Origin: Elusimicrobiota bacterium
GTDB taxonomy: Bacteria; Elusimicrobiota; Elusimicrobia; UBA1565; UBA9628
DNA length: 64,000 nucleotides
Assembly: GCA_028868375.1 (NCBI GenBank)
Contig: JAGWUP010000008.1
Span: 68,751 to 132,750, forward strand
Reading direction: 5' to 3'
Made by a program: the position numbers and the translations under genes. The notes beneath the pieces are model-generated. The model had not been told where the DNA came from and searched no databases. It saw only the letters and a list, made by a program, of their open reading frames with translations. Positions 7,680-16,308 of the stretch are shown here, piece after piece. The first letter of the stretch is position 1, and every line of letters starts with the position of its first letter.

Positions 7680-7822
7680 CGTCAGGCCGGCTGACGCTGA
7701 AGCCGGCCGTCATGAGCTAACGCATTTCCCTACCCGGTCAGGCATAGACCGGCTGACGCCGGCGCCGTCATGGCCTGACGCACCTTCCCTATCCGGCCAG
7801 ACGCAGGCCGGCTGACGCCGGC
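7680..7822. repeat. Tandem 58-bp hairpin repeats at a gene 3' end (two full units plus partial ends)
   Basis: The word GCCGTCATG recurs at 7706 and 7764, giving a period of 58 bp. Each unit runs GCCGTCATGRSCTRACGCA, then a TTCCCTAYCCGG stretch, then a hairpin of the form GCCGGC-TGAC-GCCGGC. A truncated third unit merges with the stop codon of the leftward porin-like gene at 7823. A single related unit lies at 43561-43621, there too at gene 3' ends. The 7600-7680 stretch has more decayed relatives (GCCGGCTTAGTCGGCC). The repeats could act as terminators or RNA 3' end structures. Confidence 0.75.
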
Positions 7823-9187
7823 CTAGAATCGGCCGGAGGCTTGGAACGTGAACTTCTTGGCGGAGCCGCGGGCGGGGTTGGAGGCGGCTCCTATGGAGAA
7901 AAAGGCGGCGGAGGCGGAGAGTGTGAAGCGGCCCATCACGGCGTAGCGCAGGCCCAGGTCCCACTCCGAGCCCAGGGTGCGCGATCCGCTTTGGACGCGC
8001 TCGGCCTGGAAGAGATAATAGTCGATGTCGAGGGCTATCCCCTTGTAGGCGGGCGGGGTATAGCCGGCGCCGACGATGATGATGCCGCTGGTCCCCTGGC
8101 GCAGGCCGCTGACCGTGGAGGAGGAGAAATTGCCCCCCCAGGCGTCGTAGGGCGTGGCGCCGAAGAACTGGCCGAAGCCGTCGCGGTTTAAGCCGTCGTA
8201 GCGGTGGCCGTGGGAAGGGAAAAAGGCCTCGTCGGTGGTCAGGGTGTCGCCGCGGTCCCCCGTGCCGCGCGCCAAGGAGAGCCTTGCGATCCCCTCCCCC
8301 GTGCGGTAGAGCCGCTGCTTCCATTTGGCGCGGATGATCTCGGCGTTGCCGTTGAAGGTGATGTGGTTGGAGGCCGGCGCCGCTCCGGTGGGCGTGGCGG
8401 CGCCCTTCTCGATGGCCGCCTCGCCGTCGAAGACCATCGGTCCGTAGTTGAGCTGGTAGCGAACGCTGGTGAAGCTGCGCAGGGCCTTCGAGATCTGCCA
8501 GCCGCCGTCCAGCGTCTGCTGGGAGCGGTCCCGCTCGAAGAGCTGGTTGAGCTGCCAGAGTCCGTCGGTGGGCAGGCTCAAGGACATCCCGAAGAGATCG
8601 AGGCTGTTGGGCTTGGAGACGTTCGGGTTGGGGTTGTCGCTGTTGAAGTAGAAGCCTTCCAGGCCCAGGTCGCCCCAGGGCTTGCCGCTGACGCTCACCC
8701 CGGTCAGCCCCGCGCCGTCGTCGTCGAGCAGCAGCCCCGAGCCCAGGCGGAAGGATTGGCGGCCGAAGGTGGCGGAAAGCCGGCGGCCGAAGAGGTGGTG
8801 CACGCGCAGGTAGGCGTTTTCGATGAAGGGCGTAAGGTCCGCGCTGGGATAGTAGGCCGCCGCGCGGTTGAAGGGGGCCGCGGCAGGGACGGTGGAGCCG
8901 GCCACGCCCAGAGCATGGAGCTTCAAGCCGATGTCCAGGGTTTCCTCCTCCCCCCCGCGGTTTTCCAGCTCTATGCCGCGCACCGCCACGCCCAGGCGCG
9001 CGTCGTTATCGACGAAGGAGCGGTCGTTGACGGCATCGGGAGAGGAGCGGTCCAGGCCCAGGTTGTGCCAGGCCTCGGCGTTCATTTTATAGGAAGAGGT
9101 GACGTCGAGGCTGGTGGCGTTGGCCGCGCCGGCGGCCAGCGACAAGGCCAAGGCGGCCGCGGCGCGCTTGCCCAGCATGGGCGACAT
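7823..9187 (-). CDS. Outer-membrane beta-barrel protein (alginate-export/porin-like)
   Basis: A 454-residue protein with a cleavable signal peptide (AAAALALSLAAGAANA) and a terminal Phe (QASGRF) typical of outer-membrane barrels. The body alternates short amphipathic strands with Gly/Asp/Asn turns, for example LSATFGRQSFRLGSG and RYQLNYGPMVFDGE. This pattern resembles alginate-export or channel-forming porins, but I cannot name a substrate. An internal start at 9178 (MLGKR) has an AGGAT sequence 7 bases upstream and may be the true start. Tandem 58-bp hairpins abut its stop codon and may end transcription. A second porin-type gene lies directly upstream behind a strong terminator. Confidence 0.72.
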   Translation of the reverse strand: MSPMLGKRAAAALALSLAAGAANATSLDVTSSYKMNAEAWHNLGLDRSSPDAVNDRSFVDNDARLGVAVRGIELENRGGEEETLDIGLKLHALGVAGSTVPAAAPFNRAAAYYPSADLTPFIENAYLRVHHLFGRRLSATFGRQSFRLGSGLLLDDDGAGLTGVSVSGKPWGDLGLEGFYFNSDNPNPNVSKPNSLDLFGMSLSLPTDGLWQLNQLFERDRSQQTLDGGWQISKALRSFTSVRYQLNYGPMVFDGEAAIEKGAATPTGAAPASNHITFNGNAEIIRAKWKQRLYRTGEGIARLSLARGTGDRGDTLTTDEAFFPSHGHRYDGLNRDGFGQFFGATPYDAWGGNFSSSTVSGLRQGTSGIIIVGAGYTPPAYKGIALDIDYYLFQAERVQSGSRTLGSEWDLGLRYAVMGRFTLSASAAFFSIGAASNPARGSAKKFTFQASGRF

Positions 9188-9220
9188 CCTATCAAAAATC
9201 CCCTTTCGCCGCGCGAAATA

Positions 9221-9252
9221 AAAAAACCCCCCGGCCGTTAGGCCGGGGGGTT
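9221..9252 (-). terminator. Rho-independent terminator of the 9266-10789 porin gene
   Basis: A perfect 10-bp stem CCCCCCGGCC (9227-9236) and GGCCGGGGGG (9241-9250) with a four-base loop. In leftward transcription it is followed by a run of about eight T (the A-run at 9219-9226). It lies 14 bases after the stop codon of the leftward porin gene and ends that transcript before the next barrel gene. Confidence 0.93.
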
Positions 9253-9265
9253 GCCGCGCGCGCGG

Positions 9266-10789
9266 CTAGAACTTCACGCAGACGTCGAAGTAACCCAGAT
9301 AGGCGTTGCTGACGCCGATGCCCGAGGCTGCCGACACCGTGGTGGGATCGGTCGACTGCAAGGCCGCCTTCACCGCCCCTCCGGGCTGGGCCATCGCCAC
9401 TCCGGTTCCGAAAGAGACGTTCTCGGAGTGCTTCCAGGTGGCGTCTAGGTCCAACTCGGTGGCCAGATGCTTGTTGCCGCCGAGGTTGGTATCCACCGAC
9501 ACGGCGTTGGTCGTCTGGGCGTTGAAGTCCCAGAGGGAGAGCCCGACCGTTAGGCGGTCCAGCGAGGCGGGCGTGGCCTTGACTCCCAGACCCCAGATCA
9601 CCCGGTTGGTCAGCGTGGTGGGCGCGCCGCCAGCTCCAGCCCCCGTGATATTGAAGGCCAACGGAGCCGCGGAGGTGTTGGCGAAGCGGCCGTAGATGTC
9701 GCCGGGCCTGTAATCGCCGAAGATGGCCGTGAAGTCGCGGTTGGTCGCCGACTTCGAGTTGCTGTCGCCGGAGCCGTAGCCGAACTCGGCCCAAGGCTTG
9801 ACGCTGGCCATCGCCATGTCCATCCTGGTGCCGGCGTCGAGCTTGAACGCCCAGCCGGTGTAGTTGCGGGATCCGGCCAAGAGCGCCGTTTCGGTCTGGC
9901 GGTTCTCGCCGAAGTCCTTCGCGATTTCTCCCGATACGTAGGAATTGCCCATCATGTACTTGCCCTTGGCTCCCAGCACCCACAGGTTGTCGTTCTTGCC
10001 GCCTGCGCTGGCGAGGTCGGGCGGGGCTCCAGCCGCGCCGACGTTGTGGATCACGCGGTTGTAGAGGTAAGCGCCCAGGTTCATGTCCTCGTGGCCCTTG
10101 AGCATCGCGTTGATGCCGGTCAGGTCGGTGCCGGTCTGCGGGATCGTCGCGTTGGTCGAGGCGCCGTTGGCGATCTTGCCGGCGATGCCGGTCACGCCGA
10201 CCATGTCGTTGGACCAGTCGACGCGCAGGGCGTCGATGCCGTTGATCGGCAGGCCGTACAAGGCCTTGACCGAGGGGCCGAAGTAGACGATCAGGTCGCC
10301 GGGGTCTCCGTAGAACTGCCGTCCCAGCGTGGCGTCCACCGTGCCGAAGACCTTGTCGATCTTGACGTAGGCCTGATCGACGAAGGTGGCGCCTAGCACG
10401 CCGGCGGCGTCGATGGCCTGCGGGCCGGGCGTGCCGGCGTCGAAATGTCCGTCGACGTTCCCGGCGGTGCCCCACGTCCGGTCGGTCTTGCCGAGAGAGA
10501 CCTTCGCATGCACGTCGTCGAGCAGATCCCAGTCCATGTTCAGCATCAGCCTGGTCTGCATGTCGCCGATGCGGTCGCGGGCGGTCTTATGGCCGGCCGT
10601 CAAGCTTGCCGGCGCGGTGCCGTCGGCCTTGCCGTGCGTGGCGAAGTCCGTCACGTTATTGGCGCTGGTCGCTTGCCAGTCCAACTGGCCCGAGAACTTG
10701 AAGTTCTTCAACAGCTCCGCTTGGGCGGTGCCGTAGGGAAGCATCAAGCTCAGGGCCAGGGACGTCCCCAAGAGCTTCTTTATTTGCAC
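9266..10789 (-). CDS. Outer-membrane porin-like protein
   Basis: A 507-residue barrel-type protein. The signal peptide is clear (residues 1-25, SLALSLMLPYGTAQA), and the C-terminus ends YFDVCVKF with the terminal Phe that targets barrels to the Bam machinery. Predicted strands alternate with Asn/Gly/Asp-rich loops throughout. The start is GTG at 10789, preceded by TAAGGAGGTAAC, an excellent ribosome-binding site that settles the start. It has its own consensus promoter with an upstream direct repeat and its own terminator, so it is a single-gene, probably highly expressed unit. It is related in style, not clearly in sequence, to the barrel at 7823-9187. Confidence 0.75.
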   Translation of the reverse strand: MQIKKLLGTSLALSLMLPYGTAQAELLKNFKFSGQLDWQATSANNVTDFATHGKADGTAPASLTAGHKTARDRIGDMQTRLMLNMDWDLLDDVHAKVSLGKTDRTWGTAGNVDGHFDAGTPGPQAIDAAGVLGATFVDQAYVKIDKVFGTVDATLGRQFYGDPGDLIVYFGPSVKALYGLPINGIDALRVDWSNDMVGVTGIAGKIANGASTNATIPQTGTDLTGINAMLKGHEDMNLGAYLYNRVIHNVGAAGAPPDLASAGGKNDNLWVLGAKGKYMMGNSYVSGEIAKDFGENRQTETALLAGSRNYTGWAFKLDAGTRMDMAMASVKPWAEFGYGSGDSNSKSATNRDFTAIFGDYRPGDIYGRFANTSAAPLAFNITGAGAGGAPTTLTNRVIWGLGVKATPASLDRLTVGLSLWDFNAQTTNAVSVDTNLGGNKHLATELDLDATWKHSENVSFGTGVAMAQPGGAVKAALQSTDPTTVSAASGIGVSNAYLGYFDVCVKF

Positions 10790-10846
10790 TGTTACCTCCT
10801 TACTGTCTCAGCCCCGCTCAAGGGGCTTGCTTGCGTCTTGGCGGCG

Positions 10847-10912
10847 ATTCTAGGAAACTCCCCCCATTTTGTCAATGGCAGCATTGGTGCAAGAAGTATC
10901 ATCCAGTATCAT
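10847..10912 (-). promoter_or_regulatory. Consensus sigma-70-type promoter of the porin gene, with upstream direct repeat
   Basis: Read leftward: TTGACA (10875-10870), a 17-bp spacer, and TAGAAT (10852-10847). Two copies of ATGATACT (as AGTATCAT on the top strand at 10895-10902 and 10905-10912) lie 20 bp upstream of the -35 box, spaced one helical turn apart, which is a plausible activator site. About 50 bases of leader precede the GTG start. Confidence 0.8.
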
Positions 10913-10991
10913 TGGTTTCCAGACAGGGACGGGGACTGCGCCGCCTCCGTCGGGAAGGCGGCCCAAGAATGCCGCGGCCACGTCGATCCGG

Positions 10992-11654
10992 CTAGGATTT
11001 TTTCAGGCGGGCTTGGGCCCAGGCGGCCCAGACGGTGTCGGGGTACTGGAGGGCGATCTTCTGCAGGGTCGTCTTGGCTTGCTCGGTCTGGCCCAGGTCC
11101 TCGAGACAGCGGGCCAGGCAGGCGTGGGCCTGGGGAGCCAGGAAATGATCGCCATAAGCGTCAAGGAAGCTCTGGGCCGTCTGCGCGGCCTGCTTGGCTT
11201 GGCCGGCCGATTCCTGCGCCAGGGCCAGGTCGCAGAGCGCCAAGGGGCGCAGGATGGCGGTCTTGGGGGCGTCGGTGAGGACCTTCTCGTAGCGGCCGGC
11301 CGCTCCTTTATAGTCGCCGCGCTTAAACAGGATGTCGCCAGCGAAGATCGTGCCGAAATTGGCGGCGTCGCTGCCCGGATGGGATTGCGACAGCTCTTGG
11401 ATCGTCTGCAGCGCCGTGTCGGCCCGTCCGGTGTAGGCCAGGCCTTCGGCGAGGCTTAAGTGGTTCCAGGCGTCCTCGCGGGCCGCGCGCGCTTGGAAGA
11501 CGCTGACGCCGGCGACCAGCAGCGCCGCGACGAGGGCCAGCGCTCCGAGCGCCGCCTTGCGCCGGTTGCCCGCCACCCAGGCCAGGCTCCTCTCGAGGAC
11601 GTCCTGCATCTCGTCGTGCTGGCTTGCGTGCTGGCGCACCCAGTGCTTGGCCAT
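10992..11654 (-). CDS. YfgM-like TPR membrane protein
   Basis: A 220-residue protein with an N-terminal cytoplasmic segment, one membrane helix (about residues 34-54, AALGALALVAALLVAGVSVF) and a TPR-like domain to the end. This order matches the YfgM / tetratricopeptide-repeat-like family, bitopic proteins associated with the SecYEG translocon and periplasmic chaperones. Repeats are visible at AGRYEKVLTDAPKTAILRPL and AKTTLQKIALQYPDTVWAAW. AGAGGAGAGATC before the ATG is a good ribosome-binding site. The gene is flanked by the porin promoter region on one side and tRNA-Arg on the other. Confidence 0.75.
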   Translation of the reverse strand: MAKHWVRQHASQHDEMQDVLERSLAWVAGNRRKAALGALALVAALLVAGVSVFQARAAREDAWNHLSLAEGLAYTGRADTALQTIQELSQSHPGSDAANFGTIFAGDILFKRGDYKGAAGRYEKVLTDAPKTAILRPLALCDLALAQESAGQAKQAAQTAQSFLDAYGDHFLAPQAHACLARCLEDLGQTEQAKTTLQKIALQYPDTVWAAWAQARLKKS

Positions 11655-11673
11655 GATCTCTCCTCTAAACCCG

Positions 11674-11745
11674 TGCCCCGAGAGGGAATCGAACCCCCAT
11701 CCTCTCCTTAGGACGGAGTAGCTCTATCCATTGAGCTATCGGGGC
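11674..11745 (-). tRNA. tRNA-Arg (anticodon CCT)
   Basis: Read leftward the sequence folds as a tRNA: acceptor GCCCCGA with TCGGGGC, D-arm GCTCAATGGATAGAGC, anticodon loop GTCCTAA (anticodon CCT, decodes AGG), T-arm GGGGGTTCGATTCCCTC. The discriminator is A and the CCA is not encoded. Position 27-43 looks mismatched (A-A). Confidence 0.9.
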
Positions 11746-11820
11746 GTTTTACCGATATGAGCGACATTTTCCAATTTTTTCCTTCGGGGCGCAACTATCG
11801 GGGCTGCGTCCAAAGCCGAA

Positions 11821-11854
11821 TTGACAGCGCTCGGAGCGTTCCCTATTCTATAAT
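11821..11854 (+). promoter_or_regulatory. Promoter of the DUF2231 gene
   Basis: TTGACA at 11821-11826 is followed after 17 bp by TATTCT (11844-11849), which overlaps a TATAAT at 11849-11854. Transcription would begin near 11856, next to ATG 11857. That ATG opens a three-codon frame (ATG GCA GCA TGA) whose stop overlaps the ATG of the real gene at 11865. Confidence 0.6.
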
Positions 11855-11864
11855 CCATGGCAGC

Positions 11865-12296
11865 ATGATCCTCGTCCATGCCGCAAGGCAGCTCGTCTCG
11901 CGGCTCTACATCCATCCCATCCTAGTCAACTTCACCGCCGCCCTCGTCCCGGTCTCGCTTGGAAGCGACGTCCTGGAGCGGCTGACCCGGCGGGGCTCGC
12001 TGCGCGAAACGGGGTGGTGGACCATGCTTTACGCGGCCTGCGTGACGCCGTTTACCGCCCTGGCCGGTTGGCTCTTCTGGATGAAGGACGACGTGGGGGT
12101 GCACGGCATGGCCATCCATAAATGGCTGGGGACCAGCCTCGCCGTCCTCATCCCGGCTCTGGCATTGTGGCGCTCTCGGTTTTGGAAGGCTGATCGCCGC
12201 CCGAACGGCCTCTATCTCGGGGCAGGCTTGGTCCTGCTGGCCGCGCTGATCCTCCAGGGGCATCTGGGCGGCGTCCAAGTCTTCAAGGACATGTAG
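11865..12296 (+). CDS. DUF2231-type integral membrane protein
   Basis: A 143-residue protein with about four membrane helices. The N-terminal RLYIHPILVNFTAALVP contains the HP-x-LVNF signature of DUF2231, a family of small membrane proteins often linked to haem or redox-active membrane systems; its function is not established. GVHGMAIHKWLGTSLAVLI supplies two further histidines. The ATG at 11865 is chosen because it begins at the HPILVNF-type first helix and follows a good promoter; an open frame upstream reads through promoter DNA. It is one of the few rightward genes in the right part of the window. Confidence 0.75.
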   Translation: MILVHAARQLVSRLYIHPILVNFTAALVPVSLGSDVLERLTRRGSLRETGWWTMLYAACVTPFTALAGWLFWMKDDVGVHGMAIHKWLGTSLAVLIPALALWRSRFWKADRRPNGLYLGAGLVLLAALILQGHLGGVQVFKDM

Positions 12297-12334
12297 AGTC
12301 GGTCCATTTCCCACTCGGCCGGAGCTTCAGCGAG

Positions 12335-12436
12335 GAAGCGCAGGCGGCGGGTGACGGCGAGGAACGCGGCGAGCGAGCACTTCCGGGGCGCAGCGAAGCC
12401 GCGTCCGGAGCTGTCAGGACCCGCCGCCTGCGCTTC
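12335..12436. repeat. Long palindromic intergenic element, copy A
   Basis: An 18-bp stem (GAAGCGCAGGCGGCGGGT at 12335-12352 with its complement at 12419-12436) encloses smaller hairpins. The 84-base core 12344-12427 differs at only 3 positions from 25464-25547 (copy B). The outermost arm bases are unrelated to those of copy B but are still self-complementary. A relative with the same core ends lies at 57341-57436. It starts 39 bases after the DUF2231 stop. Confidence 0.85.
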
Positions 12437-12501
12437 TTAGCTGAGGATCAGGGACCTTGTCCCTGGCAATGCCCGGCCAGGATAGCTAAAATACACGGAT
12501 T

Positions 12502-14769
12502 ATGCGGATGACCGCGCGCTTGATCGTCGCCTTGGCGCTGGCCGCCGGCTTCGTGGTGGCCGGCTCGACCTATCTGCAGATGCGCGCCGACCGCTCGCGC
12601 CTGCTCGACGATCTAAGGCGGCGCTGCGCGATACTGGCCGAGAGCATCGACACGGCGATCGACCCGGCGCTGTCACAGCGGGATCGCGGGCGCATCGAGC
12701 AGTTCGTGGAGCGCTTCGGCAGCAGCGGCGGGTTGGACGGCCTGGCCATCGCCAACAATCGGGGCGAGGCGCTCGCCGCCACTCCCGGGATCGGCGAGAA
12801 GCCCATCGTTTCCGAGTTGGGGCGCGAGGCCATGCTGGGCGACAAGCCGGTGGCGCGGATGATCGACCTGCAGGGCCGCCAGCGCTACGCCTATGCCGTC
12901 GCCCTCCACTCCGACGACGGCGTCGTGACCGGCAGCCTGGTGGTCCTGCAGGACACCGGCTATATCCAGCAGCGGATGCGCGACGTCTGGCGCCACAATT
13001 TCTTCCGCCTGCTCATCCAGGTTTTCCTGATCTCCCTGGTCACGCTGTGGATCGTGCGCTGGAACGTCCTGGCGCCGATGGCGCAGATGGCGGAATGGAT
13101 GAAGCGGCTGCGGGCCGGGGAGCTCATGGAGCCCTCCACGCTGCCGCGCGCCGAGTTGTTCGGGCCCATGGCCAAGGAGGTCAAGACCTTCGCGCGGCAT
13201 CTGACGGTGGCCAAGTCGGCGGCGGAGGAGGAGGCCAGGCTGCGCCAGATCTCCGAATCCCTGTGGACCCCGGAGCGCCTGAAAGACCACGTCAAGACCA
13301 AGCTCGGCGGCCAGCCCCTGGTCGTCGTCTCCAACCGCGAGCCCTACATGCACCGCTTCAAGGGGCGGGAGGTGGAGGTCATCATGCCCGCGGGCGGAGT
13401 CGTGACGGCGATGGACCCGCTGATGAAGGCCTGCGGCGGGACCTGGATCGCCCATGGCGCCGGCGACGCCGATTGGGAGTTCGTCGACCAGAAGAATCGC
13501 GTCAAGGTCCCCCCCGACGATCCTCAGTACACCCTGCGGCGCGTGGCTTTGACCGGAGAGGAGGAGGACGGCTATTACTACGGCTTCTCCAACGAGGGGT
13601 TGTGGCCGCTCTGCCACGTCGCCCACGTGCGGCCCGATTTCCGCCCGGACGATTGGGCCTTCTACCAAGCGGCCAACCGCAAGTTCGCCGACGCCGTCTT
13701 GGACGAGATCGAGGGCCTGGAGTCTCCCTGCGTGTTGGCGCAGGATTATCACTTCGCGCTGCTGCCGCGCATGATCAAGGAGAAGCGTCCGGACGCGCGC
13801 GTGGCCCTCTTCTGGCATATCCCCTGGCCCAACCCGGAGTCCTTCGGCATCTGTCCCTGGCAGACAGAGCTGCTCTACGGCATGCTCGGCGCCGATCTGG
13901 TGGGCTTCCACACGCAGTATTACTGCAACAACTTCCTGGAGACGGTCGACCGGACGCTGGAGTGCCGCATAGACCGCGAGCGCTTCTCGGTGATCAAGGA
14001 GGAGCATCTGACCGCCGTCAAGCCCTTCCCGGTCAGCGTGCACTTCGCGGCTTCCCCCCAGGGATTCTCCGCCGCCCCGGCCGACAAGCCGGCGCTGCTC
14101 AAGGAGCTGCACAGCAACGCGGGAATTCTGGGCATAGGGGTGGACCGGGTCGATTACACCAAGGGGATCCTCGAGCGCTTCCGCGCCGTCGAGCGCTTGC
14201 TGGACAAATACCCGGCTTACCGCGGCCGCTTTACTCTCGTTCAGATCGGCGCGCCCAGCCGCACCCACATCAAGCGCTACAACGATTTCCTGGCGGAGAC
14301 GGAGGCGGAGGCGGATCGGATCAATTGGAGGTTCAAGGCCTCCTCCTGGCGGCCGATCGTCCTCTTGAACCGTCATCACAACCACCGCGAGATCCTCCCC
14401 TACTACAAGGCGGCCGACGTCTGCCTGGTCACCTCCCTGTCCGACGGGATGAACCTGGTCTGCAAGGAGTTCATCTCCGCCCGGGACGACGAGGAGGGCG
14501 CCTTGGTGTTGAGCCGCTTCGCGGGAGCCTCTCGGGAGCTCACCGACGCCTTGATCGTCAATCCCTACGACATCGACCAGGTCGCCGAGGCGATCCGCTA
14601 CGCCATCGAGATGCCGGAGGAGGAGCGGCGCGCGCGCATGAAGCGTCTGCGCGAGACCGTCAAGGAGAACAACATCTACCGCTGGGCCGGCAATCTGATC
14701 ACCGAACTGACCCAGATCCGCTTCGACGCGAAGACGGCCTCGGCGCCGCCTGAGTCGCCGGAAGTTTAA
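12502..14769 (+). CDS. otsA: Membrane-anchored trehalose-6-phosphate synthase (sensor-like N-terminus fused to GT20)
   Basis: A 755-residue two-part protein. Residues 1-25 form a membrane helix, 26-165 a periplasmic sensor-like domain, 167-189 a second helix ([18 protein letters not shown]), and about 190-245 a HAMP-like linker. From about 265 to 745 it is a GT20 glycosyltransferase that makes trehalose 6-phosphate from UDP-glucose and glucose 6-phosphate. Diagnostic pieces are VVVSNREP, the Gly-rich [32 protein letters not shown] (sugar-nucleotide binding, about residue 549) and [13 protein letters not shown] (about 643). No otsB phosphatase is adjacent. A TAAAAT box 9 bp before the ATG suggests a nearly leaderless message. 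Its stop overlaps the convergent apt stop. Confidence 0.85.
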   Translation: MRMTARLIVALALAAGFVVAGSTYLQMRADRSRLLDDLRRRCAILAESIDTAIDPALSQRDRGRIEQFVERFGSSGGLDGLAIANNRGEALAATPGIGEKPIVSELGREAMLGDKPVARMIDLQGRQRYAYAVALHSDDGVVTGSLVVLQDTGYIQQRMRDVWRHNFFRLLIQVFLISLVTLWIVRWNVLAPMAQMAEWMKRLRAGELMEPSTLPRAELFGPMAKEVKTFARHLTVAKSAAEEEARLRQISESLWTPERLKDHVKTKLGGQPLVVVSNREPYMHRFKGREVEVIMPAGGVVTAMDPLMKACGGTWIAHGAGDADWEFVDQKNRVKVPPDDPQYTLRRVALTGEEEDGYYYGFSNEGLWPLCHVAHVRPDFRPDDWAFYQAANRKFADAVLDEIEGLESPCVLAQDYHFALLPRMIKEKRPDARVALFWHIPWPNPESFGICPWQTELLYGMLGADLVGFHTQYYCNNFLETVDRTLECRIDRERFSVIKEEHLTAVKPFPVSVHFAASPQGFSAAPADKPALLKELHSNAGILGIGVDRVDYTKGILERFRAVERLLDKYPAYRGRFTLVQIGAPSRTHIKRYNDFLAETEAEADRINWRFKASSWRPIVLLNRHHNHREILPYYKAADVCLVTSLSDGMNLVCKEFISARDDEEGALVLSRFAGASRELTDALIVNPYDIDQVAEAIRYAIEMPEEERRARMKRLRETVKENNIYRWAGNLITELTQIRFDAKTASAPPESPEV

Positions 14770-15290
14770 TACTCGACCAGGGAGTGGACCGGCCGGCGCG
14801 GCAGCTTCTCGCGCCCCTTGAGAAAGCCGAGCTCGATCAAGAAGGAAAGCCCGGCCACGCGGCCGCCGATGCCCTCGACCAGCTCGCAGGCCGCCTTGGC
14901 GGTGCCGCCCGTGGCCAGAACGTCGTCGACGATCAGCACCCGGGAGCCGGCCGGGAAAGCGTCGGCATGGGCCTCGATGGAGTCCTGCCCGTATTCGAGG
15001 GCGTAGCTGGCGGAGCGCGTCTTGCGCGGCAGCTTGCCTTTCTTGCGGATCGGCACGACCCCCGCACCGAGGCGGTAGGCCACCGGGGTGGCCAGCAAAA
15101 AGCCGCGCGACTCGATGCCGGCGACGAGATCTATTCCCTTGCCGACGAAGGGCTGGGCGAGCTCGTCGATCGCGGCCGCGAAGGCCGCCGCGTCGGCCAG
15201 AAGAGGCGTGATGTCCTTGAAGACGATGCCTTTCTTGGGGAAGTCCGGAACGTCGGTGATGAGGGAGCGCGCGTCCAGGGGCGGCCTCAT
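14766..15290 (-). CDS. apt: Adenine phosphoribosyltransferase
   Basis: A 174-residue purine-salvage enzyme that makes AMP from adenine and PRPP in the cytoplasm. The PRPP-binding motif VLIVDDVLATGGTA (about residues 118-131) and the N-terminal DVPDFPKKGIVFKDITPLL are typical, and GIESRGFLLATPVAYRLGAG is the conserved middle region. Length is normal. Its ATG overlaps the sigma-factor stop (ATGA), so it is the last gene of the leftward acylphosphatase-sigma-apt unit. Confidence 0.95.
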   Translation of the reverse strand: MRPPLDARSLITDVPDFPKKGIVFKDITPLLADAAAFAAAIDELAQPFVGKGIDLVAGIESRGFLLATPVAYRLGAGVVPIRKKGKLPRKTRSASYALEYGQDSIEAHADAFPAGSRVLIVDDVLATGGTAKAACELVEGIGGRVAGLSFLIELGFLKGREKLPRRPVHSLVEY

Positions 15291-16306
15291 CTCTTTCTCC
15301 CCTTGCCGGCGCCGACCAAGAGCAGTCGGCGCGGCTTGCGCTTGGGCGCGTGCCTGGCGGCGGGGGCGGTGCGGCGCCCCTCGGGGATGACCTGCCCCAG
15401 GATGTTGGTGCGCCGCTTCGGGGTGTTCCAGCCCGGCTGCAGGTTCGGCGTGACGTGGCGCTGCTCGCTGACCTCGATGAGGCCCATCCGGTTGGCGACG
15501 CGCCGCAGCCTCAAGAGCGCGCGCTCCTCGATCTGGCGGATGCGCTCGCGCGAGAGCTTCAGGCGCTTGCCGACCTCCTCGAGCGTCATCGGGGTCTGGC
15601 CCGTCAGGCCGTGGCGAAACTCCAGGATCATGCGCTCCCGGTCGCCGATCTCGCGCAGGGCCTGGTTGAGCTCGTCGTGGAGCTTCAGCACCGAGATCAG
15701 GCTCTCCGGAGACTGATTGTCCGACTCGGAGATCATGTCCTCGACGGTGATGTTCTCGTCCTCGCTGTCGATGGGCGCCTCCAGCGAGCCGATGCCCTTG
15801 GCCGCCTCGGCGGCGTCAAGCACGCCGCGGACTTGCCGGGCCGTCCAGTGCATCTTGCGCGCCATCTCGGCCAGCGTCGGGTCGCGCCCGAGCTGGGCGT
15901 GGAGCTTCTCCCACTGCTTAAGCCACTTGCGCAGCGCCTCCCAGGCGTGCGGCGGGATGCGGATCGTCTTGGACTGCTCCTCGACGGCGCGGCGGATGGA
16001 CTGCTCGATCCAGTAGGAGGCGTAGGTGGAGAAGCGGTAGCCCTTCTTCGGCTCGAACTTGTCGATGGAGTGCATCAAGCCAAGATTGCCCTCCTCGACC
16101 AAGTCCAGGAAATCGATGCCCTGGCGATGGTACTTCTTGGCGATCGGCACGACCAGGCGGAGATTGGCCTCCATGATGCGCTGCTTGGCCTCTCGGTCGC
16201 CGCGCTTGGCCTTCTTCCAGAGCCGGTGGATCTCCTCGCGGTCGACCAAGACCAGTTTCTGGATGCCCTTGAAGTATTGGCTGATCGTGTCGGTTGTCGG
16301 TTCCAT
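15287..16306 (-). CDS. RpoD/RpoS-type sigma-70 factor
   Basis: A 339-residue RNA polymerase sigma factor. Region 2 is well preserved (NLRLVVPIAKKYHRQGIDFLDLVEEGN, then KGYRFSTYASYWIEQSIRRA), region 3 follows, and region 4 ends with the helix-turn-helix TLEEVGKRLKLSRERIRQIE. It lacks the long region 1.1 and non-conserved domain of a primary RpoD, so it is shorter, like group 2 sigma factors or compact primary sigmas. After region 4 there is an unusual basic, Arg/Lys-rich tail of about 60 residues (RRTAPAARHAPKRKPRRLLL). It is co-transcribed with acylphosphatase (gap 2 bp) and apt (4-bp overlap). Confidence 0.92.
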   Translation of the reverse strand: MEPTTDTISQYFKGIQKLVLVDREEIHRLWKKAKRGDREAKQRIMEANLRLVVPIAKKYHRQGIDFLDLVEEGNLGLMHSIDKFEPKKGYRFSTYASYWIEQSIRRAVEEQSKTIRIPPHAWEALRKWLKQWEKLHAQLGRDPTLAEMARKMHWTARQVRGVLDAAEAAKGIGSLEAPIDSEDENITVEDMISESDNQSPESLISVLKLHDELNQALREIGDRERMILEFRHGLTGQTPMTLEEVGKRLKLSRERIRQIEERALLRLRRVANRMGLIEVSEQRHVTPNLQPGWNTPKRRTNILGQVIPEGRRTAPAARHAPKRKPRRLLLVGAGKGRKR

Positions 16307-16308
16307 GT

